From positions 1 through 64,000 of the forward strand of contig MKZN01000013.1 in the NCBI GenBank assembly GCA_001938995.1: a stretch of DNA of 64,000 bases, given 5' to 3'. The notes below the pieces were generated by a model, which saw only the letters and a list, made by a program, of their open reading frames with translations, ran no database searches and had not been told where the DNA came from. The position numbers and the translations under genes are program-made. This document shows, one piece after another, positions 8,063 through 17,096 of the stretch. The stretch is from Bacillus pumilus. GTDB lineage: Bacteria > Bacillota > Bacilli > Bacillales > Bacillaceae. Within the stretch, counting starts at the first letter, position 1. Each line of letters opens with the position of its first letter.

Positions 8063-8258
8063 ATGTTTTATTAAGTGTCTCGGTTCCTTTCTCCTTTTTT
8101 AATCTTAACACCTTCATGACTCGATAGGTGATCACAGCAAGATAAGCGATGATCAGGGTGATCGTGTATGGAACAGGAAAATCGCTCGTGATGCCATTAT
8201 AAGTAAAATAGATCAGTAACACCGACAAAATGATCACTTGGGACAGTTCTCTTTTCAT
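8061..8258 (-). CDS. Small two-segment membrane protein, unknown
   Basis: A 65-residue protein with hydrophobic segments at about residues 7-22 and 30-46, followed by a basic tail (MKVLRLKKEKG). The start is ATG behind AAGGAGGGAAGAAAC, a strong ribosome site. I do not recognise a family. It sits between tRNA-Ala and the prophage and seems to be a host gene. Confidence 0.6.
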   Translation of the reverse strand: MKRELSQVIILSVLLIYFTYNGITSDFPVPYTITLIIAYLAVITYRVMKVLRLKKEKGTETLNKT

Positions 8259-8335
8259 GTTTCTTCCCTCCTTCTCTCTATGATCAAGACACCCACATTA
8301 TACCACAATTAATGTAAATTTCCCCTATATATTAG

Positions 8336-8372
8336 CAATCAGTAAGTAAAGAATCCTCTACTCACTGATTGT
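8336..8372 (-). terminator. Hairpin downstream of the phage amidase gene
   Basis: CAATCAGTGAGTA and ACTTACTGATTG (minus strand) can pair with one mismatch around an AGGATTC-type loop. It lies just past the last gene of the prophage late operon. A clear T run is missing, so it may be a weak terminator or an RNA-stabilising hairpin. Confidence 0.4.
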
Positions 8373-8382
8373 CTATCTGATA

Positions 8383-9195
8383 TTAATTCAAGCGCAGTTG
8401 TTCGATTTTGTTTTTTGTTTTCGGCCCATAAATGCCATCCGCATGTAAGCCGTTCATGAGTTGAAATCTCTTAACGGCATTTGCTGTTTTTGGTCCATAA
8501 TAACCGTCTATCCCGTTGTTTTTTGCCCCTTTGTCTGGATAAAAATATAGGGATGATAACGCTTTTTGCACAGCATTGACTTGAGGACCTTTCGTTAATG
8601 GTTTGGTTATTTTTAAAATACCAGATGGCATATCTGAAGGACTTTGTGAAGCTTTCTTTTTTGTGACCGGCGCTCTTTGTTTCAAGATTTCTGGCTTCAT
8701 TGGTTTCATTGCGCTTGTACCCATTTTGACTGTTGCGATTCCAGATTTAAATTGATCCCAGCGTCCTAGCAGTTTCCTTGGACATTGTTTCCCACTCCAA
8801 TGCTTATGGGGCACAACGTTTGTCAAAGGTATGCCTAGATCCTCCATTAGCTTCCGAATCAGCCATTGTGCGTTTTCAACAGCTTGTTCAAAGTTTGCCC
8901 CTGCGTTTTCACAGATCTCAATCCCAATTGATTTCATATTCCCGGTTCCTCTACCATCCCCTGCGTGCCAGCCGTTCTCATTTAACGGTAAATGCTGATA
9001 AATCACCTGATCATCGACAGTGTAATGCCAACTGACACCGGTGCTTGAACGTGCGACAAACGCTGCATGATTTGCCGCATTCGCACCTTTTGCGGTGTTA
9101 GATGTATTATGCACCGTGATATAGAGGGGCTTCATCACATTTCTTGGTCTGTTGCGATTGTGTTTTGGGATGTACGCTTGAATGATTTTCACCAT
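8383..9195 (-). CDS. N-acetylmuramoyl-L-alanine amidase (XlyA-type phage endolysin)
   Basis: A 270-residue endolysin that would cleave the muramoyl-L-alanine bond of peptidoglycan. The N-terminal Amidase_2 domain (about 15-145) shows zinc ligands in TVHNTSN, HAGDGRG and VPHKHWSGKQCPR. The C-terminal part (about 195-268) is a PG_binding_1 domain with VQKALSSL...GIDGYYGPKTANAVKRFQ and a second DGIYGPKT motif. There is no signal peptide, so release depends on the holin. It is the last gene of the lysis cassette. AAGGAGAAACAAT precedes ATG. Confidence 0.92.
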   Translation of the reverse strand: MVKIIQAYIPKHNRNRPRNVMKPLYITVHNTSNTAKGANAANHAAFVARSSTGVSWHYTVDDQVIYQHLPLNENGWHAGDGRGTGNMKSIGIEICENAGANFEQAVENAQWLIRKLMEDLGIPLTNVVPHKHWSGKQCPRKLLGRWDQFKSGIATVKMGTSAMKPMKPEILKQRAPVTKKKASQSPSDMPSGILKITKPLTKGPQVNAVQKALSSLYFYPDKGAKNNGIDGYYGPKTANAVKRFQLMNGLHADGIYGPKTKNKIEQLRLN

Positions 9196-9214
9196 ATTGT
9201 TTCTCCTTCAAGTT

Positions 9215-9478
9215 TTATTTTGTTAACCCTCTTTGTTTTAGGACATCTTTTTGCAACTGGCCTTTGTAGGTGACATAATTGTTTTTAAACCAAGCAATTA
9301 CCGCTATGACCATTGTGAACAATGTCGAGCCTGCCACGTATAACGCCTCTGCTGCGGTTTGCACTTGCTCTTCACTAATTGGCAAAACCGTTTGCCCAAA
9401 CATCACAAGTGTTTGATTAATAAGTGCAATCAAAAGAAGCACTGTTCTCATTACAGTGCCTTTGTCTAATGTATTCAT
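9215..9478 (-). CDS. SPP1-family holin (XhlB-like)
   Basis: An 87-residue protein with two hydrophobic segments (about 10-30 and 45-64) around [17 protein letters not shown], and a charged C-terminal tail. This layout and the motif FKNNYVT fit the SPP1 holin family. It would form membrane lesions that let the endolysin reach the wall. It lies between bhlA and the amidase gene, with AGGGAGAAGTGAATC before ATG. Confidence 0.88.
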   Translation of the reverse strand: MNTLDKGTVMRTVLLLIALINQTLVMFGQTVLPISEEQVQTAAEALYVAGSTLFTMVIAVIAWFKNNYVTYKGQLQKDVLKQRGLTK

Positions 9479-9491
9479 GATTCACTTCTCC

Positions 9492-9704
9492 CTATTTTAA
9501 ATTTCGTTCTATTTTGTCTAGTTTGTCTATGACAACGTCATACTTCTCACTAAATTTCGCCAATACTTCATTTTGCGCTTCGATTTGTGCATTGAGTTTA
9601 TTTTCTCTTTCTTTCGTTGTATTGAGAACATAAAACAGAATCCAGCAAAAGAGAACGGCAAATGGTCCTTGGGTCATTAAGTTTTGGACGACATCCACTT
9701 CCAA
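9492..9704 (-). CDS. bhlA: BhlA/UviB-type holin-like peptide
   Basis: A peptide of about 70 residues. One membrane segment (GPFAVLFCWILFYVLN) is followed by a charged coiled coil (AQIEAQNEVLAKFSEKYDVV), the BhlA/UviB pattern. BhlA-type proteins permeabilise the membrane and accompany phage lysis genes. TTG 9704 gives the family's usual 70 residues and good spacing to GGTGGGTG. GTG 9713 would leave almost no spacing. Confidence 0.85.
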   Translation of the reverse strand: MEVDVVQNLMTQGPFAVLFCWILFYVLNTTKERENKLNAQIEAQNEVLAKFSEKYDVVIDKLDKIERNLK

Positions 9705-9735
9705 TATGCTCACCCACCTTCTATTTTGAATGGAC

Positions 9736-10947
9736 TCATCTCAACTGAGATAACGTGACATAAGCTCTATTTACCGTGATAGTTCTCCCTGTGTTCTTTG
9801 GGGTAATATAAAAGGTGAGCTTATCGCCAGCTTTAAACTTTTGTTGAAGGTATAGCACACATACACTGGATGAGATCACTGGGTTCCAATTTCCCAGACG
9901 TTGATATTCTGATCCATTTACATAACATGACAAAATACTATCTGATCCAATTGCAATGTTATTACTATTAACATAAAGTCTAATTAAAAAGAGACCACTA
10001 TTTTTCAATGTGATCTCAGACCGTGAACGATTATATTCTCCTAAATCATCTGATCTCGTTTCGCCAAAATTCAGCTTTGTTGGCACATTTTCAGCTGCTG
10101 AAACTGAGGAATTATCCTGATCATACGTATCAACGAAGGTAACATTTGATAAATCCTCCACTGTTAATACTTGTTTCCAGCCTTGCCACCCCAAATTTAA
10201 GTCAAGATAGTTTGTATACATGTAATTATTGTAATCTATAGCAATAACCCACCCAAACGTACCTTTCCCTGAACTATCTTGAGATGTAAAGTGATACATG
10301 CCTCGACAAGATCTTGTTGTAGGTGTATTCAATGCTTTACCTGTAACATAAAACGTTCCATGTCCCGCACCAACAGAAATCATTTTTTCAAGTAAATCTT
10401 CACCTTCAAAAACAGACAAAACGACCCCTCCATTATCTGAGGTAATCTTTGATAACTGCCCTTCGTTCCATTTATTTCTTTCTGCGTTTGAGGGAAGCTT
10501 TGTCCACCTAATAGCCGAATGACCAAAATTATAATAGAAACTATAAGCATTACCCGCAATATCCACAGCATAACCAGCCCCAATATTATCTTGACCAACT
10601 ATCTGTAAGCCCCTTAAAGAAATATTAGCTGGAGCTGGGGAATCCTCGACTCCAGGAGCTGCATAAAATGTACATGTCCCTTTGTCTTTAATCGCATCAA
10701 AAACACTACCATTTTCAGGAATATTGATCAGTTGCTTCCCATTATCTGCTGTTATCTTATAGATCTGCGATTCGTTCCATTTCTTTTTTTCCGCTTTTGT
10801 TGCATGGGGATCCGTCTCATTTGTATGGCCTATAAGCTGCTCTAGAAGTGTAGTGTCGTTTTCAATTAATATATTGACCATGTCATTGAATAAATCAGCA
10901 TGGGCTTTGTCATTAACCTCAAATGATTTTGGTTTTTTAATTTCCAT
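9736..10947 (-). CDS. Phage tail fibre/receptor-binding protein with C1q/TNF-like tip
   Basis: A 403-residue protein. The N-terminal 35 residues (KKPKSFEVNDKAHADLFNDM) match those of the gene at 11464-12342. Two related segments follow (KWNESQIYKITADNGKQL and KWNEGQLSKITSDNGGVV), about 100 residues apart. The last 130 residues have a beta-rich jelly-roll pattern like phage fibre tips. I infer that it sits at the baseplate and binds the cell wall. Ribosome site AAAGGAGTGAATTTGA. Confidence 0.7.
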   Translation of the reverse strand: MEIKKPKSFEVNDKAHADLFNDMVNILIENDTTLLEQLIGHTNETDPHATKAEKKKWNESQIYKITADNGKQLINIPENGSVFDAIKDKGTCTFYAAPGVEDSPAPANISLRGLQIVGQDNIGAGYAVDIAGNAYSFYYNFGHSAIRWTKLPSNAERNKWNEGQLSKITSDNGGVVLSVFEGEDLLEKMISVGAGHGTFYVTGKALNTPTTRSCRGMYHFTSQDSSGKGTFGWVIAIDYNNYMYTNYLDLNLGWQGWKQVLTVEDLSNVTFVDTYDQDNSSVSAAENVPTKLNFGETRSDDLGEYNRSRSEITLKNSGLFLIRLYVNSNNIAIGSDSILSCYVNGSEYQRLGNWNPVISSSVCVLYLQQKFKAGDKLTFYITPKNTGRTITVNRAYVTLSQLR

Positions 10948-10953
10948 TCAAAT

Positions 10954-11127
10954 TCACTCCTTTGCTTCGAATTTAGGGTTAATTACTTTCAGTTGCTCTA
11001 AAGTGATCAACTGTTGCTGCCAACCTTCTTTTAAATCCTCAATGGAACAATCACCTAGTTCAACTGCTTGTTTGACCATCTCCGGTGTAACCCATTGAAA
11101 ATATAAAGCTGTAACCCAGTAATTCAT
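10954..11127 (-). CDS. XkdX-like small tail-region protein
   Basis: A 57-residue protein beginning MNYWVTALYFQWVTPEMVKQ. The aromatic N-terminus and a C-terminal EQLKVINP segment resemble the XkdX family, which is encoded with phage fibres. ATG 11127 overlaps the previous stop codon by 4 bp (ATGA) and follows GGGGAGGTTGAGAT, indicating translational coupling. Function is unknown. Confidence 0.75.
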   Translation of the reverse strand: MNYWVTALYFQWVTPEMVKQAVELGDCSIEDLKEGWQQQLITLEQLKVINPKFEAKE

Positions 11128-11453
11128 ATCTCAACCTCCCCTTGCTGAAAAGGGCTGTCTCTATTGAGTGCTTTCAGTTCGTTCTTTAAAAGCTGATATT
11201 GCTGTTCAAGTTGTTTTCTCGCTAGTTTTTCTTTTGCTATTTCCTTCGCTAGAAAATCTAGTGGGAGTGGCGGTTGGTATCGTGGATATTTTTGAGATTC
11301 CTCCCACCATTCTAACAATTCTTCTTTAGTCGGCTTTGGCACATCGAGATGCCATTTGTCTATATACGAGCCAGCCCCGTCATTCCTTAGTTCAAAATCC
11401 CTTTGCGGATCTGCTAAGGGGTATTTATACTTAATGGCTTCATATAAAATCAT
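11124..11453 (-). CDS. XkdW-like tail protein
   Basis: A 109-residue protein starting MILYEAIKYKYPLADPQRDF. The start is ATG 11453 behind TAGGAGGTATTTG. A longer in-frame ORF extends into the upstream fibre gene and is rejected. The C-terminal half is a charged coiled coil (LAKEIAKEKLARKQLEQQYQ). It resembles XkdW of PBSX by sequence and position next to xkdX. The exact role is unknown, possibly in fibre assembly. Confidence 0.7.
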   Translation of the reverse strand: MILYEAIKYKYPLADPQRDFELRNDGAGSYIDKWHLDVPKPTKEELLEWWEESQKYPRYQPPLPLDFLAKEIAKEKLARKQLEQQYQLLKNELKALNRDSPFQQGEVEI

Positions 11454-11463
11454 CAAATACCTC

Positions 11464-12342
11464 CTACACTCTTGGGAAATTTCTTCCGCCCATTTCCATA
11501 ATGTCAAAATAGTTGTACCAACCTGGGTTATCAGATATATAACGACTGGTCTCTCCGTCATACCCTACATACATGTAAATTTCTATATAATCACCTTTAT
11601 TAGCAGGAACATTAGCAGTCCCATAAAGACCAAAACTTAAGCTCAATGTATCTGATGGGCTTGCAGGGCTCTGTCTGTGATGTGCAATATTCTTATACCT
11701 TTTTCCATTTAAATAAACAGATAGTTCAAAGTTAGCGTATCTCTGAAAGCTATCAATATATATGCCTACATTCACCAAGTACATCCCATTTTCCGGACAA
11801 ATGAAACGATTATTTTTGATGTCAAAAGCGCCATGACTATCCTTTATCTTCCTATTAAAAAGGACTTTTTGATACTCCCCTTTGGTTAATAGCTGCTTAC
11901 CAGTTGTAGAAATATTCGAATGGCGAAATCCAGAAATTTTATGCCATTCCGTCCAGCCAGAAGAGATATACCAATGTCTATACCAAATACCTGTATTTAA
12001 ATAATGACCACCTGTCTCGTTTCCGTTGCCGTAGTAGTACTGAGTAAAACGATAATTATTTAACTTTTCATTTTTAACAAACCCAAACTTTGTAGGATAT
12101 CCCGTTTCATTATCTGATCCGATATTCATTAACGTTATGCCATTTGGATAATCCATACCACTAACAGTGGCATCTTTGATGCTATTTTCTTTGTCTAAGT
12201 TTATAAGTGTTTCATTTTTGATATCCTCTAATTTTTCTTTGAAAATATGATCATTTTCAACTAATGTATCTACCATGCTATTAAATAAAGAAGCATGAGC
12301 TTTATCAGAGGTTACAAAGGTTTTAGGGGTTTTAATTTCCAA
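11464..12342 (-). CDS. Phage tail fibre-like protein, second copy
   Basis: About 292 residues. The N-terminus (EIKTPKTFVTSDKAHASLFN) is nearly the same as that of the 9736-10947 protein, suggesting a shared attachment to the baseplate. The middle has a GYPTKFGFV...GIWYRHWYISSGWTEWHKI segment like phage fibre repeats. The C-terminal 130 residues are beta-rich and end in GGRNFPRV. I place the start at TTG 12342, which aligns with the paralog's start. GTG 12348 is also possible. Codon use is AT-richer than its neighbours. Confidence 0.65.
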   Translation of the reverse strand: MEIKTPKTFVTSDKAHASLFNSMVDTLVENDHIFKEKLEDIKNETLINLDKENSIKDATVSGMDYPNGITLMNIGSDNETGYPTKFGFVKNEKLNNYRFTQYYYGNGNETGGHYLNTGIWYRHWYISSGWTEWHKISGFRHSNISTTGKQLLTKGEYQKVLFNRKIKDSHGAFDIKNNRFICPENGMYLVNVGIYIDSFQRYANFELSVYLNGKRYKNIAHHRQSPASPSDTLSLSFGLYGTANVPANKGDYIEIYMYVGYDGETSRYISDNPGWYNYFDIMEMGGRNFPRV

Positions 12343-12358
12343 TTTCACATAACCTCCA

Positions 12359-12742
12359 TCAATAAATATCATCAATCTCAAAAACGAATTCGATGTCGCC
12401 GTCTTTTTGTTTGTCTGTCATGGTGCGGATGGCGGTGAATTTGCCGGTTTCGTCGACGAGTGCTAGTTCGTTGATGACTTCTCCTGCAAGTTCTCCTTCT
12501 GCGATGGTGCAGGTGTAGCGAATTTTCGCAGGTTCCATGAAGGTGAATGAATCAATGTCTTTTTGAATCAGTTCTTTTTTGAGTTTTTGCTCAGTGCCGT
12601 CAAGAGAGAGGGGCTTTCCATCCTTTGTTCCTCCATTTCCAAATGCCATTTTGACGACTTTTGTGAGCTTCGTTCCTTCTGCTCTTGCCTTTGCCATTTG
12701 TTGACGTGCATACAGTGTTGTTACAGTTAATTGATCAGCCAT
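12359..12742 (-). CDS. Phage tail-collar/fibre N-terminal domain protein
   Basis: A 127-residue protein. QMAKARAEGTKLTKVVKMAFGNGG and the regularly alternating hydrophobic C-terminal half fit the N-terminal domain of phage tail fibres that attach to the baseplate. It stands alone instead of being fused to a fibre shaft. It lies between xkdU and the fibre-like genes. AAGGAGGATCACA precedes ATG. Family assignment is moderate. Confidence 0.65.
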   Translation of the reverse strand: MADQLTVTTLYARQQMAKARAEGTKLTKVVKMAFGNGGTKDGKPLSLDGTEQKLKKELIQKDIDSFTFMEPAKIRYTCTIAEGELAGEVINELALVDETGKFTAIRTMTDKQKDGDIEFVFEIDDIY

Positions 12743-12753
12743 TGTGATCCTCC

Positions 12754-13677
12754 TTATAGCTCTATGATTTTAGATGTTGCTGCTAGCATTTTTGAACCGT
12801 CTAGTGGTACAGATCCGTCGAGAATCCAATAATGTTCCTTGATTTGTAAACTACCACCTTGGTCATTTTGAACATGTACTGGTAGGCGGAACGTCATCTT
12901 CTTCTTTGTGTGATGTGGCGATTGCTGTTTTGAACGCATAATTAGCGCAGTTTCTTGTTTCGCCTCATGCGCTGCCCCAGTCAAGACATAGGCAATGCGA
13001 TATTTTGTGTCATGCTCATTTTGAAGTGGCATTCTCATGTTCAACGTATGCTGAAAACGAACAGGGTTATCTGTCATCCCGCGTGTCCCGCTGAGATAGA
13101 ACGTCCCATTTAATAGAAATTCACCATTTAGTAAAATTGGGATATGATCAAAAAAGCCCACTCTACTTCGTAGTGTGAGTCGCTGATGATGCTCATTGTT
13201 TTCATGAACGTCGGTATGGTGCACACCTGTAAATGTGTACGCCAAGTGTGCCGGCTTTGATGTTTCAAGTGTTTCTACAATATATCTTGTGTTTTGCAGG
13301 TCATCCAGATTCACACGTAAGGCAAAATGATAGCGATTGGGTGTGAGGCGGATGAAGGCACTTGGGTTTTTAAGAAAGCGATTCACGGATTTCTCTAACG
13401 AGAGATAGGTAATCGGTGGAATGTTTGACATCATATTGAGTAAGCGTGCCCTGCGTAGTTCTATCGAATCGCCTGATTCCCGCTGCACCTTTAGCATTCT
13501 TTCCCACCGGTTTAATCCCCACGTTGCAGTCATAGGAAAAAACTGATCCGTTAATTCAAAAATGGACTCGTCCATCTGCTCGATCTCTGGAGCCTCCGTC
13601 TTTAGGACATGATCCACTTCATAAATTTCGATGAAATAAGACGGCAAGTAGGCTTTCATGTCATCATGTTTGCTCAA
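12754..13677 (-). CDS. xkdU: XkdU-like baseplate protein (YmfQ/DUF2313)
   Basis: A 307-residue protein. The N-terminal 180 residues fit the YmfQ (DUF2313) family: DQFFPMTATWGLNRWERMLK and SGDSIELRRARLLNMM. That family is the TMP-distal baseplate wedge partner of gpJ-type proteins. The C-terminal 120 residues differ (LNGEFLLNGTFYLSGTRG). The likely start is TTG 13677, overlapping xkdT by 14 bp; ATG six codons later is an alternative. Confidence 0.82.
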   Translation of the reverse strand: MSKHDDMKAYLPSYFIEIYEVDHVLKTEAPEIEQMDESIFELTDQFFPMTATWGLNRWERMLKVQRESGDSIELRRARLLNMMSNIPPITYLSLEKSVNRFLKNPSAFIRLTPNRYHFALRVNLDDLQNTRYIVETLETSKPAHLAYTFTGVHHTDVHENNEHHQRLTLRSRVGFFDHIPILLNGEFLLNGTFYLSGTRGMTDNPVRFQHTLNMRMPLQNEHDTKYRIAYVLTGAAHEAKQETALIMRSKQQSPHHTKKKMTFRLPVHVQNDQGGSLQIKEHYWILDGSVPLDGSKMLAATSKIIEL

Positions 13678-14710
13678 TAACCTTCACCTGCCTTAGACGT
13701 GGTATCTCAATGTCTTTTAACACTAAGTTTTTCGTCTCTCCATTCAGTAATACGTTTGCATAATCTGACACGCTTTCCGAATGGTAAAGAATATCGTTTA
13801 AGGCGGACATGCGGATGGTGCTTTTTTCAAACGCGATCGATTTTAATAACGCTTTTACCTTTTCTTCTATTTCTTTTTGTGCTCCCTCAAGTGTCCAGTC
13901 CATTTGTAGCTCTACCGACACTTTTATGTCAATATCCAACCACTTGGCACTTTCGACGGTTGCCTTTGAACCAATCGGTGCTTGACCTTCTCCTTCTCCT
14001 GGCACTGGGTCGATATATTCCTGAACCCTATTGACAAGTAGATCGGATGCAACATCTAAATTGCCGTCTGTGATAACAACTTTGACCGTTCCTTCTCCAT
14101 TCCAAAGAGGAAAGACCTTGGCTCTGCCAACACCTGTGACTTCTTCAGCCCATTTTTTGTAATGCGCTTTGTTGGCACTTACAGCCTCTCGCCTTGCACG
14201 GATTAAGTATCGATCATATAAAGAGCTGTCCCCCTCTTCCTCTTGCCCTGGTATCAAAAGCTCTTTCATGATGATCGATTCAAGTCCCGGAATGGTATCA
14301 AGGGAGAGTAGCGGTTGATCTGTCAACTGTCCATTTCCGACTGTACCAGCTGTTTCACATTCTAGCGTCCCATCCTTCAAGTATTGAAAATAGACATCTT
14401 CAATAAAAAAGCGCGAGCCTGCTGGAATGTTTACATTCTCTGGCTGGATGAATGCGGACCAAACCGCTTTGGTCGCAGACTTTCGTTCAATTCCAACTTC
14501 TGCAGCCCGTCTATCTAAAAACTCTCCTTGCGCTGTATCTGCAAACACAAGCTCAAATACTTGATCAAGCCAAATGTAGGATTGAGCCAATTCAGCAGCA
14601 GCAGGAGCCAAGACATTCCAAATGACGCTGTTCTCCCTTTTATCAATGTCATCAGGCAGCCTGTCCAACATTCTTTCCATCAATGCTTCATACGTTTGTT
14701 CTTCAAACAT
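13664..14710 (-). CDS. xkdT: Baseplate J-like protein XkdT
   Basis: A 348-residue protein of the Baseplate_J family. [38 protein letters not shown] and the mid-region [39 protein letters not shown] (shown in part by [15 protein letters not shown]) are typical. It forms the wedge of the contractile tail baseplate. ATG follows GAGGAGGTGATGGGAGACA and overlaps xkdS by 8 bp. Confidence 0.92.
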   Translation of the reverse strand: MFEEQTYEALMERMLDRLPDDIDKRENSVIWNVLAPAAAELAQSYIWLDQVFELVFADTAQGEFLDRRAAEVGIERKSATKAVWSAFIQPENVNIPAGSRFFIEDVYFQYLKDGTLECETAGTVGNGQLTDQPLLSLDTIPGLESIIMKELLIPGQEEEGDSSLYDRYLIRARREAVSANKAHYKKWAEEVTGVGRAKVFPLWNGEGTVKVVITDGNLDVASDLLVNRVQEYIDPVPGEGEGQAPIGSKATVESAKWLDIDIKVSVELQMDWTLEGAQKEIEEKVKALLKSIAFEKSTIRMSALNDILYHSESVSDYANVLLNGETKNLVLKDIEIPRLRQVKVIEQT

Positions 14711-15128
14711 TGTCTCCCATCACCTCCTCTATTTCTAAAGTGCCTTCATCTGTGAGAATTGTTAATTTGACTTGAAAAGCGTCGTGATGCTTGGTAATCT
14801 CTATTTCTTCAATCCGTTCAATTCGTTCATCGACGAGCAAGGCCTCTTCTAGCAACCTCGGAATCTCCATTTCTTTGTATTCATCGGTTGCCTCCGTATC
14901 TGTCAGTAGCTCTTGGATTTCAGTACCAATGTCGTGACTATAGATAGGCTGCGCATAACGTTCTGTTCGTAATGTCATATAAATAAATTGACGTATCGCC
15001 TGAGTGCCAGTTATTTGGTCGTTTGTCAGCCTGCCATTTTCAAAATCAATGCGATATGTCGTCGAGGTTTCCACCTCTTCTTCCTCTTCTTCTGTTTCCT
15101 CTATTTCTTCCTCTGGTGATAGTGCCAT
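14703..15128 (-). CDS. xkdS: XkdS-like baseplate protein (DUF2634)
   Basis: About 141 residues. An acidic N-terminus ([16 protein letters not shown]) precedes a gp25-like fold, with [20 protein letters not shown] and [13 protein letters not shown] characteristic of XkdS/gp25 baseplate wedge proteins. The start is ATG 15128 after GGGAGGTGATGGGC; ATG 15137 lies within this ribosome site. It overlaps xkdT. Confidence 0.88.
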   Translation of the reverse strand: MALSPEEEIEETEEEEEEVETSTTYRIDFENGRLTNDQITGTQAIRQFIYMTLRTERYAQPIYSHDIGTEIQELLTDTEATDEYKEMEIPRLLEEALLVDERIERIEEIEITKHHDAFQVKLTILTDEGTLEIEEVMGDNV

Positions 15129-15142
15129 GCCCATCACCTCCC

Positions 15143-15409
15143 TTACATTTTGTCGATGATGTAAAAGGACTGTCCTCCTGCCATTGCAAGCACCATAATG
15201 CTGTCTCCCGCTTTCAGTTCATCGTCCTCACCTTTATTCAAGCGTTTTGGCCAAATGAGCAGTTCTTCCGGAATAATCAGCTTACTATTTTCATTTAATC
15301 GGATGTTGAGAGGGGAAACTGCCATGACCTCTCCTATGACAAGATCAATCGGTGAGGATGCATCCACTGCATTGATGGCCAATCGTTTGATCGCTTCACT
15401 TAGTCTCAC
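15143..15409 (-). CDS. xkdR: XkdR-like protein (DUF2577)
   Basis: An 88-residue protein with the pattern [28 protein letters not shown], a small beta-barrel expected for DUF2577/XkdR. Such proteins sit in the tail hub or baseplate. The start is GTG 15409, overlapping xkdQ by 4 bp. Confidence 0.88.
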   Translation of the reverse strand: MRLSEAIKRLAINAVDASSPIDLVIGEVMAVSPLNIRLNENSKLIIPEELLIWPKRLNKGEDDELKAGDSIMVLAMAGGQSFYIIDKM

Positions 15410-16383
15410 GCTTGATCACCCTTTGGAATCGTATTTTTTTCAACGACATCAATCGTCATGGTATGTTTGGCCCCTTTGAATTCATGTTTGTCTTGATCAA
15501 TCCAGTAAGTTTTTTTGACGTTGATTTCAGGGATTTTCAAATAGATCGGGAGACCGCTTTGCAGATCAGGAATTCCTAGCGCTTGGATGCTTTTCACTTC
15601 TTGTTTGACGCCTTTCTTTTCTGCTAATTGCACTGAGGCTCTTTTTTGTAGCTGTGGCTCGTTGATTCGACCTGTTACTGTTTCAACATGCTGCAAAATA
15701 CCATATTTGCTTTGGCCTGCTTTATCCTGTTCAATGACCACGATATCTGATTTACTGCCCTTTTTCTTATTCTTGCCCTGTTCATCTACAGAAGTGCGCA
15801 GCTTGACGCGAGTTGCTGTTTCTTCAATCGAGGTACTGTACTGATAACCGATGAGGTTCACACCTGATTCAATGACCCATACATCCTCTGGATCTGGCCA
15901 CGCCCTCAATCCCAACTTTCCTTTAGCAGAATACAATTGATAGTTTCTACCGGTTTGACGCTTTGTTTCTTTTAATGCTTTCAGAATAATGTCATATAAA
16001 CTCGTATCATTTTTGAAGACAAGTGACTTCATGACATGTTCTGTATTTGCAATAGATGTCATCGGAATTTGAAAGTCAGTTCCTATTCGCCTTAAGATCT
16101 GGTCTGCTCTTTGATTAGAAAAAACGTATACATCCTGGTTTTTCACTAAATATTGGAGCATATCATATGCAGTAAAGGTCAGCTTCCCTTCAACGGGTGT
16201 CCGGGAAAACACAATGCCCCTGAACAGCTCTTTTCCTTTCCATTTAAAAAGAACCGTGTCTCCTTCAGAGACACGGTAATAGGTTTGACTGCCTTGTTTT
16301 GTGATAATGTTCGCCTGAATAGAGCGGGGGGCTTGATACCTTTGCCCCTGAAGTGTCACACTCTCTGTGACGAGCTCATACAT
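15406..16383 (-). CDS. xkdQ: XkdQ-like tail hub protein
   Basis: A 325-residue protein, matching the length I expect for XkdQ of PBSX. It is probably a gp27/gpD-type hub, with RSLGI-like barrels and DTSLYDIILKALKETKRQTG. The start is ATG 16383 with AGGAG 7 nt upstream. An in-frame ORF extends to 16467 over the end of xkdP and is unlikely. It lies between xkdP and xkdR in the late operon. Confidence 0.88.
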   Translation of the reverse strand: MYELVTESVTLQGQRYQAPRSIQANIITKQGSQTYYRVSEGDTVLFKWKGKELFRGIVFSRTPVEGKLTFTAYDMLQYLVKNQDVYVFSNQRADQILRRIGTDFQIPMTSIANTEHVMKSLVFKNDTSLYDIILKALKETKRQTGRNYQLYSAKGKLGLRAWPDPEDVWVIESGVNLIGYQYSTSIEETATRVKLRTSVDEQGKNKKKGSKSDIVVIEQDKAGQSKYGILQHVETVTGRINEPQLQKRASVQLAEKKGVKQEVKSIQALGIPDLQSGLPIYLKIPEINVKKTYWIDQDKHEFKGAKHTMTIDVVEKNTIPKGDQA

Positions 16384-16427
16384 GGTACCGCTCCTGATGG
16401 CAAAAAGCTCAATCAATGTCAGCCCCC

Positions 16428-17096
16428 CTATTGTGGTATTTTTAGTTTTTGCCCAGGATAAATCCAATGTCCTAGTTGTTTGATATTACGTTTATCACGT
16501 TTAATTAGTGCAGTTTTATTGGCATTCCAAATACGCTTATATTTTGTGCTGTCACCATAAAATCGGCCTGATATGGCCCACAACGTATCGCCCTTTTTGA
16601 CGGTATACACCTTTGGTGGTGTTTTTGAACTTCTTTTCTTTTTGGTTTGTTTTGTTTTTTTCTTTCGCTTGATCTTCCTAGGTGAAGCGGTTTTGTATTC
16701 TTTTAAATCAATCGTAAATTCACGGTCACCAATGTCATATGACCCTTCCTTATGTGTAAAGCTTTCAATGCTGCACGTCATATTGATTTTTGTCCCTGTG
16801 ACAATCAAGCGCACGGACTTCTTCGAACGCATCATTCGTTCAATTTTCGCTATTGCATTCTCTGGTGATGGAATGCTTTTATATTCAGCAATCGGCGAAT
16901 ATTTCTTAGGAAATAATGATGTGAATGACACTTGTTTTGCCGATGGAACATCAATAAAGGTCAGCTCTCCAAATGAGGCGACCTTCACTGTTTCATTTTG
17001 CACGTTATTTGTGATTTCTAGTTCAGATGGAAGGACAGGGAATCGCAACTTGTCCTTTCCTTGGGAAATCCATAATTGATACACTGATTTACCCAT
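16428..17096 (-). CDS. xkdP: XkdP-like LysM protein
   Basis: A 222-residue protein. The N-terminal 130 residues form the tail domain ([20 protein letters not shown]). A lysine-rich linker ([18 protein letters not shown]) follows, then a C-terminal LysM domain ([20 protein letters not shown] to YPGQKLKIP). LysM probably docks the tail tip on peptidoglycan. ATG overlaps the end of the tape-measure gene by 8 bp. Confidence 0.9.
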   Translation of the reverse strand: MGKSVYQLWISQGKDKLRFPVLPSELEITNNVQNETVKVASFGELTFIDVPSAKQVSFTSLFPKKYSPIAEYKSIPSPENAIAKIERMMRSKKSVRLIVTGTKINMTCSIESFTHKEGSYDIGDREFTIDLKEYKTASPRKIKRKKKTKQTKKKRSSKTPPKVYTVKKGDTLWAISGRFYGDSTKYKRIWNANKTALIKRDKRNIKQLGHWIYPGQKLKIPQ

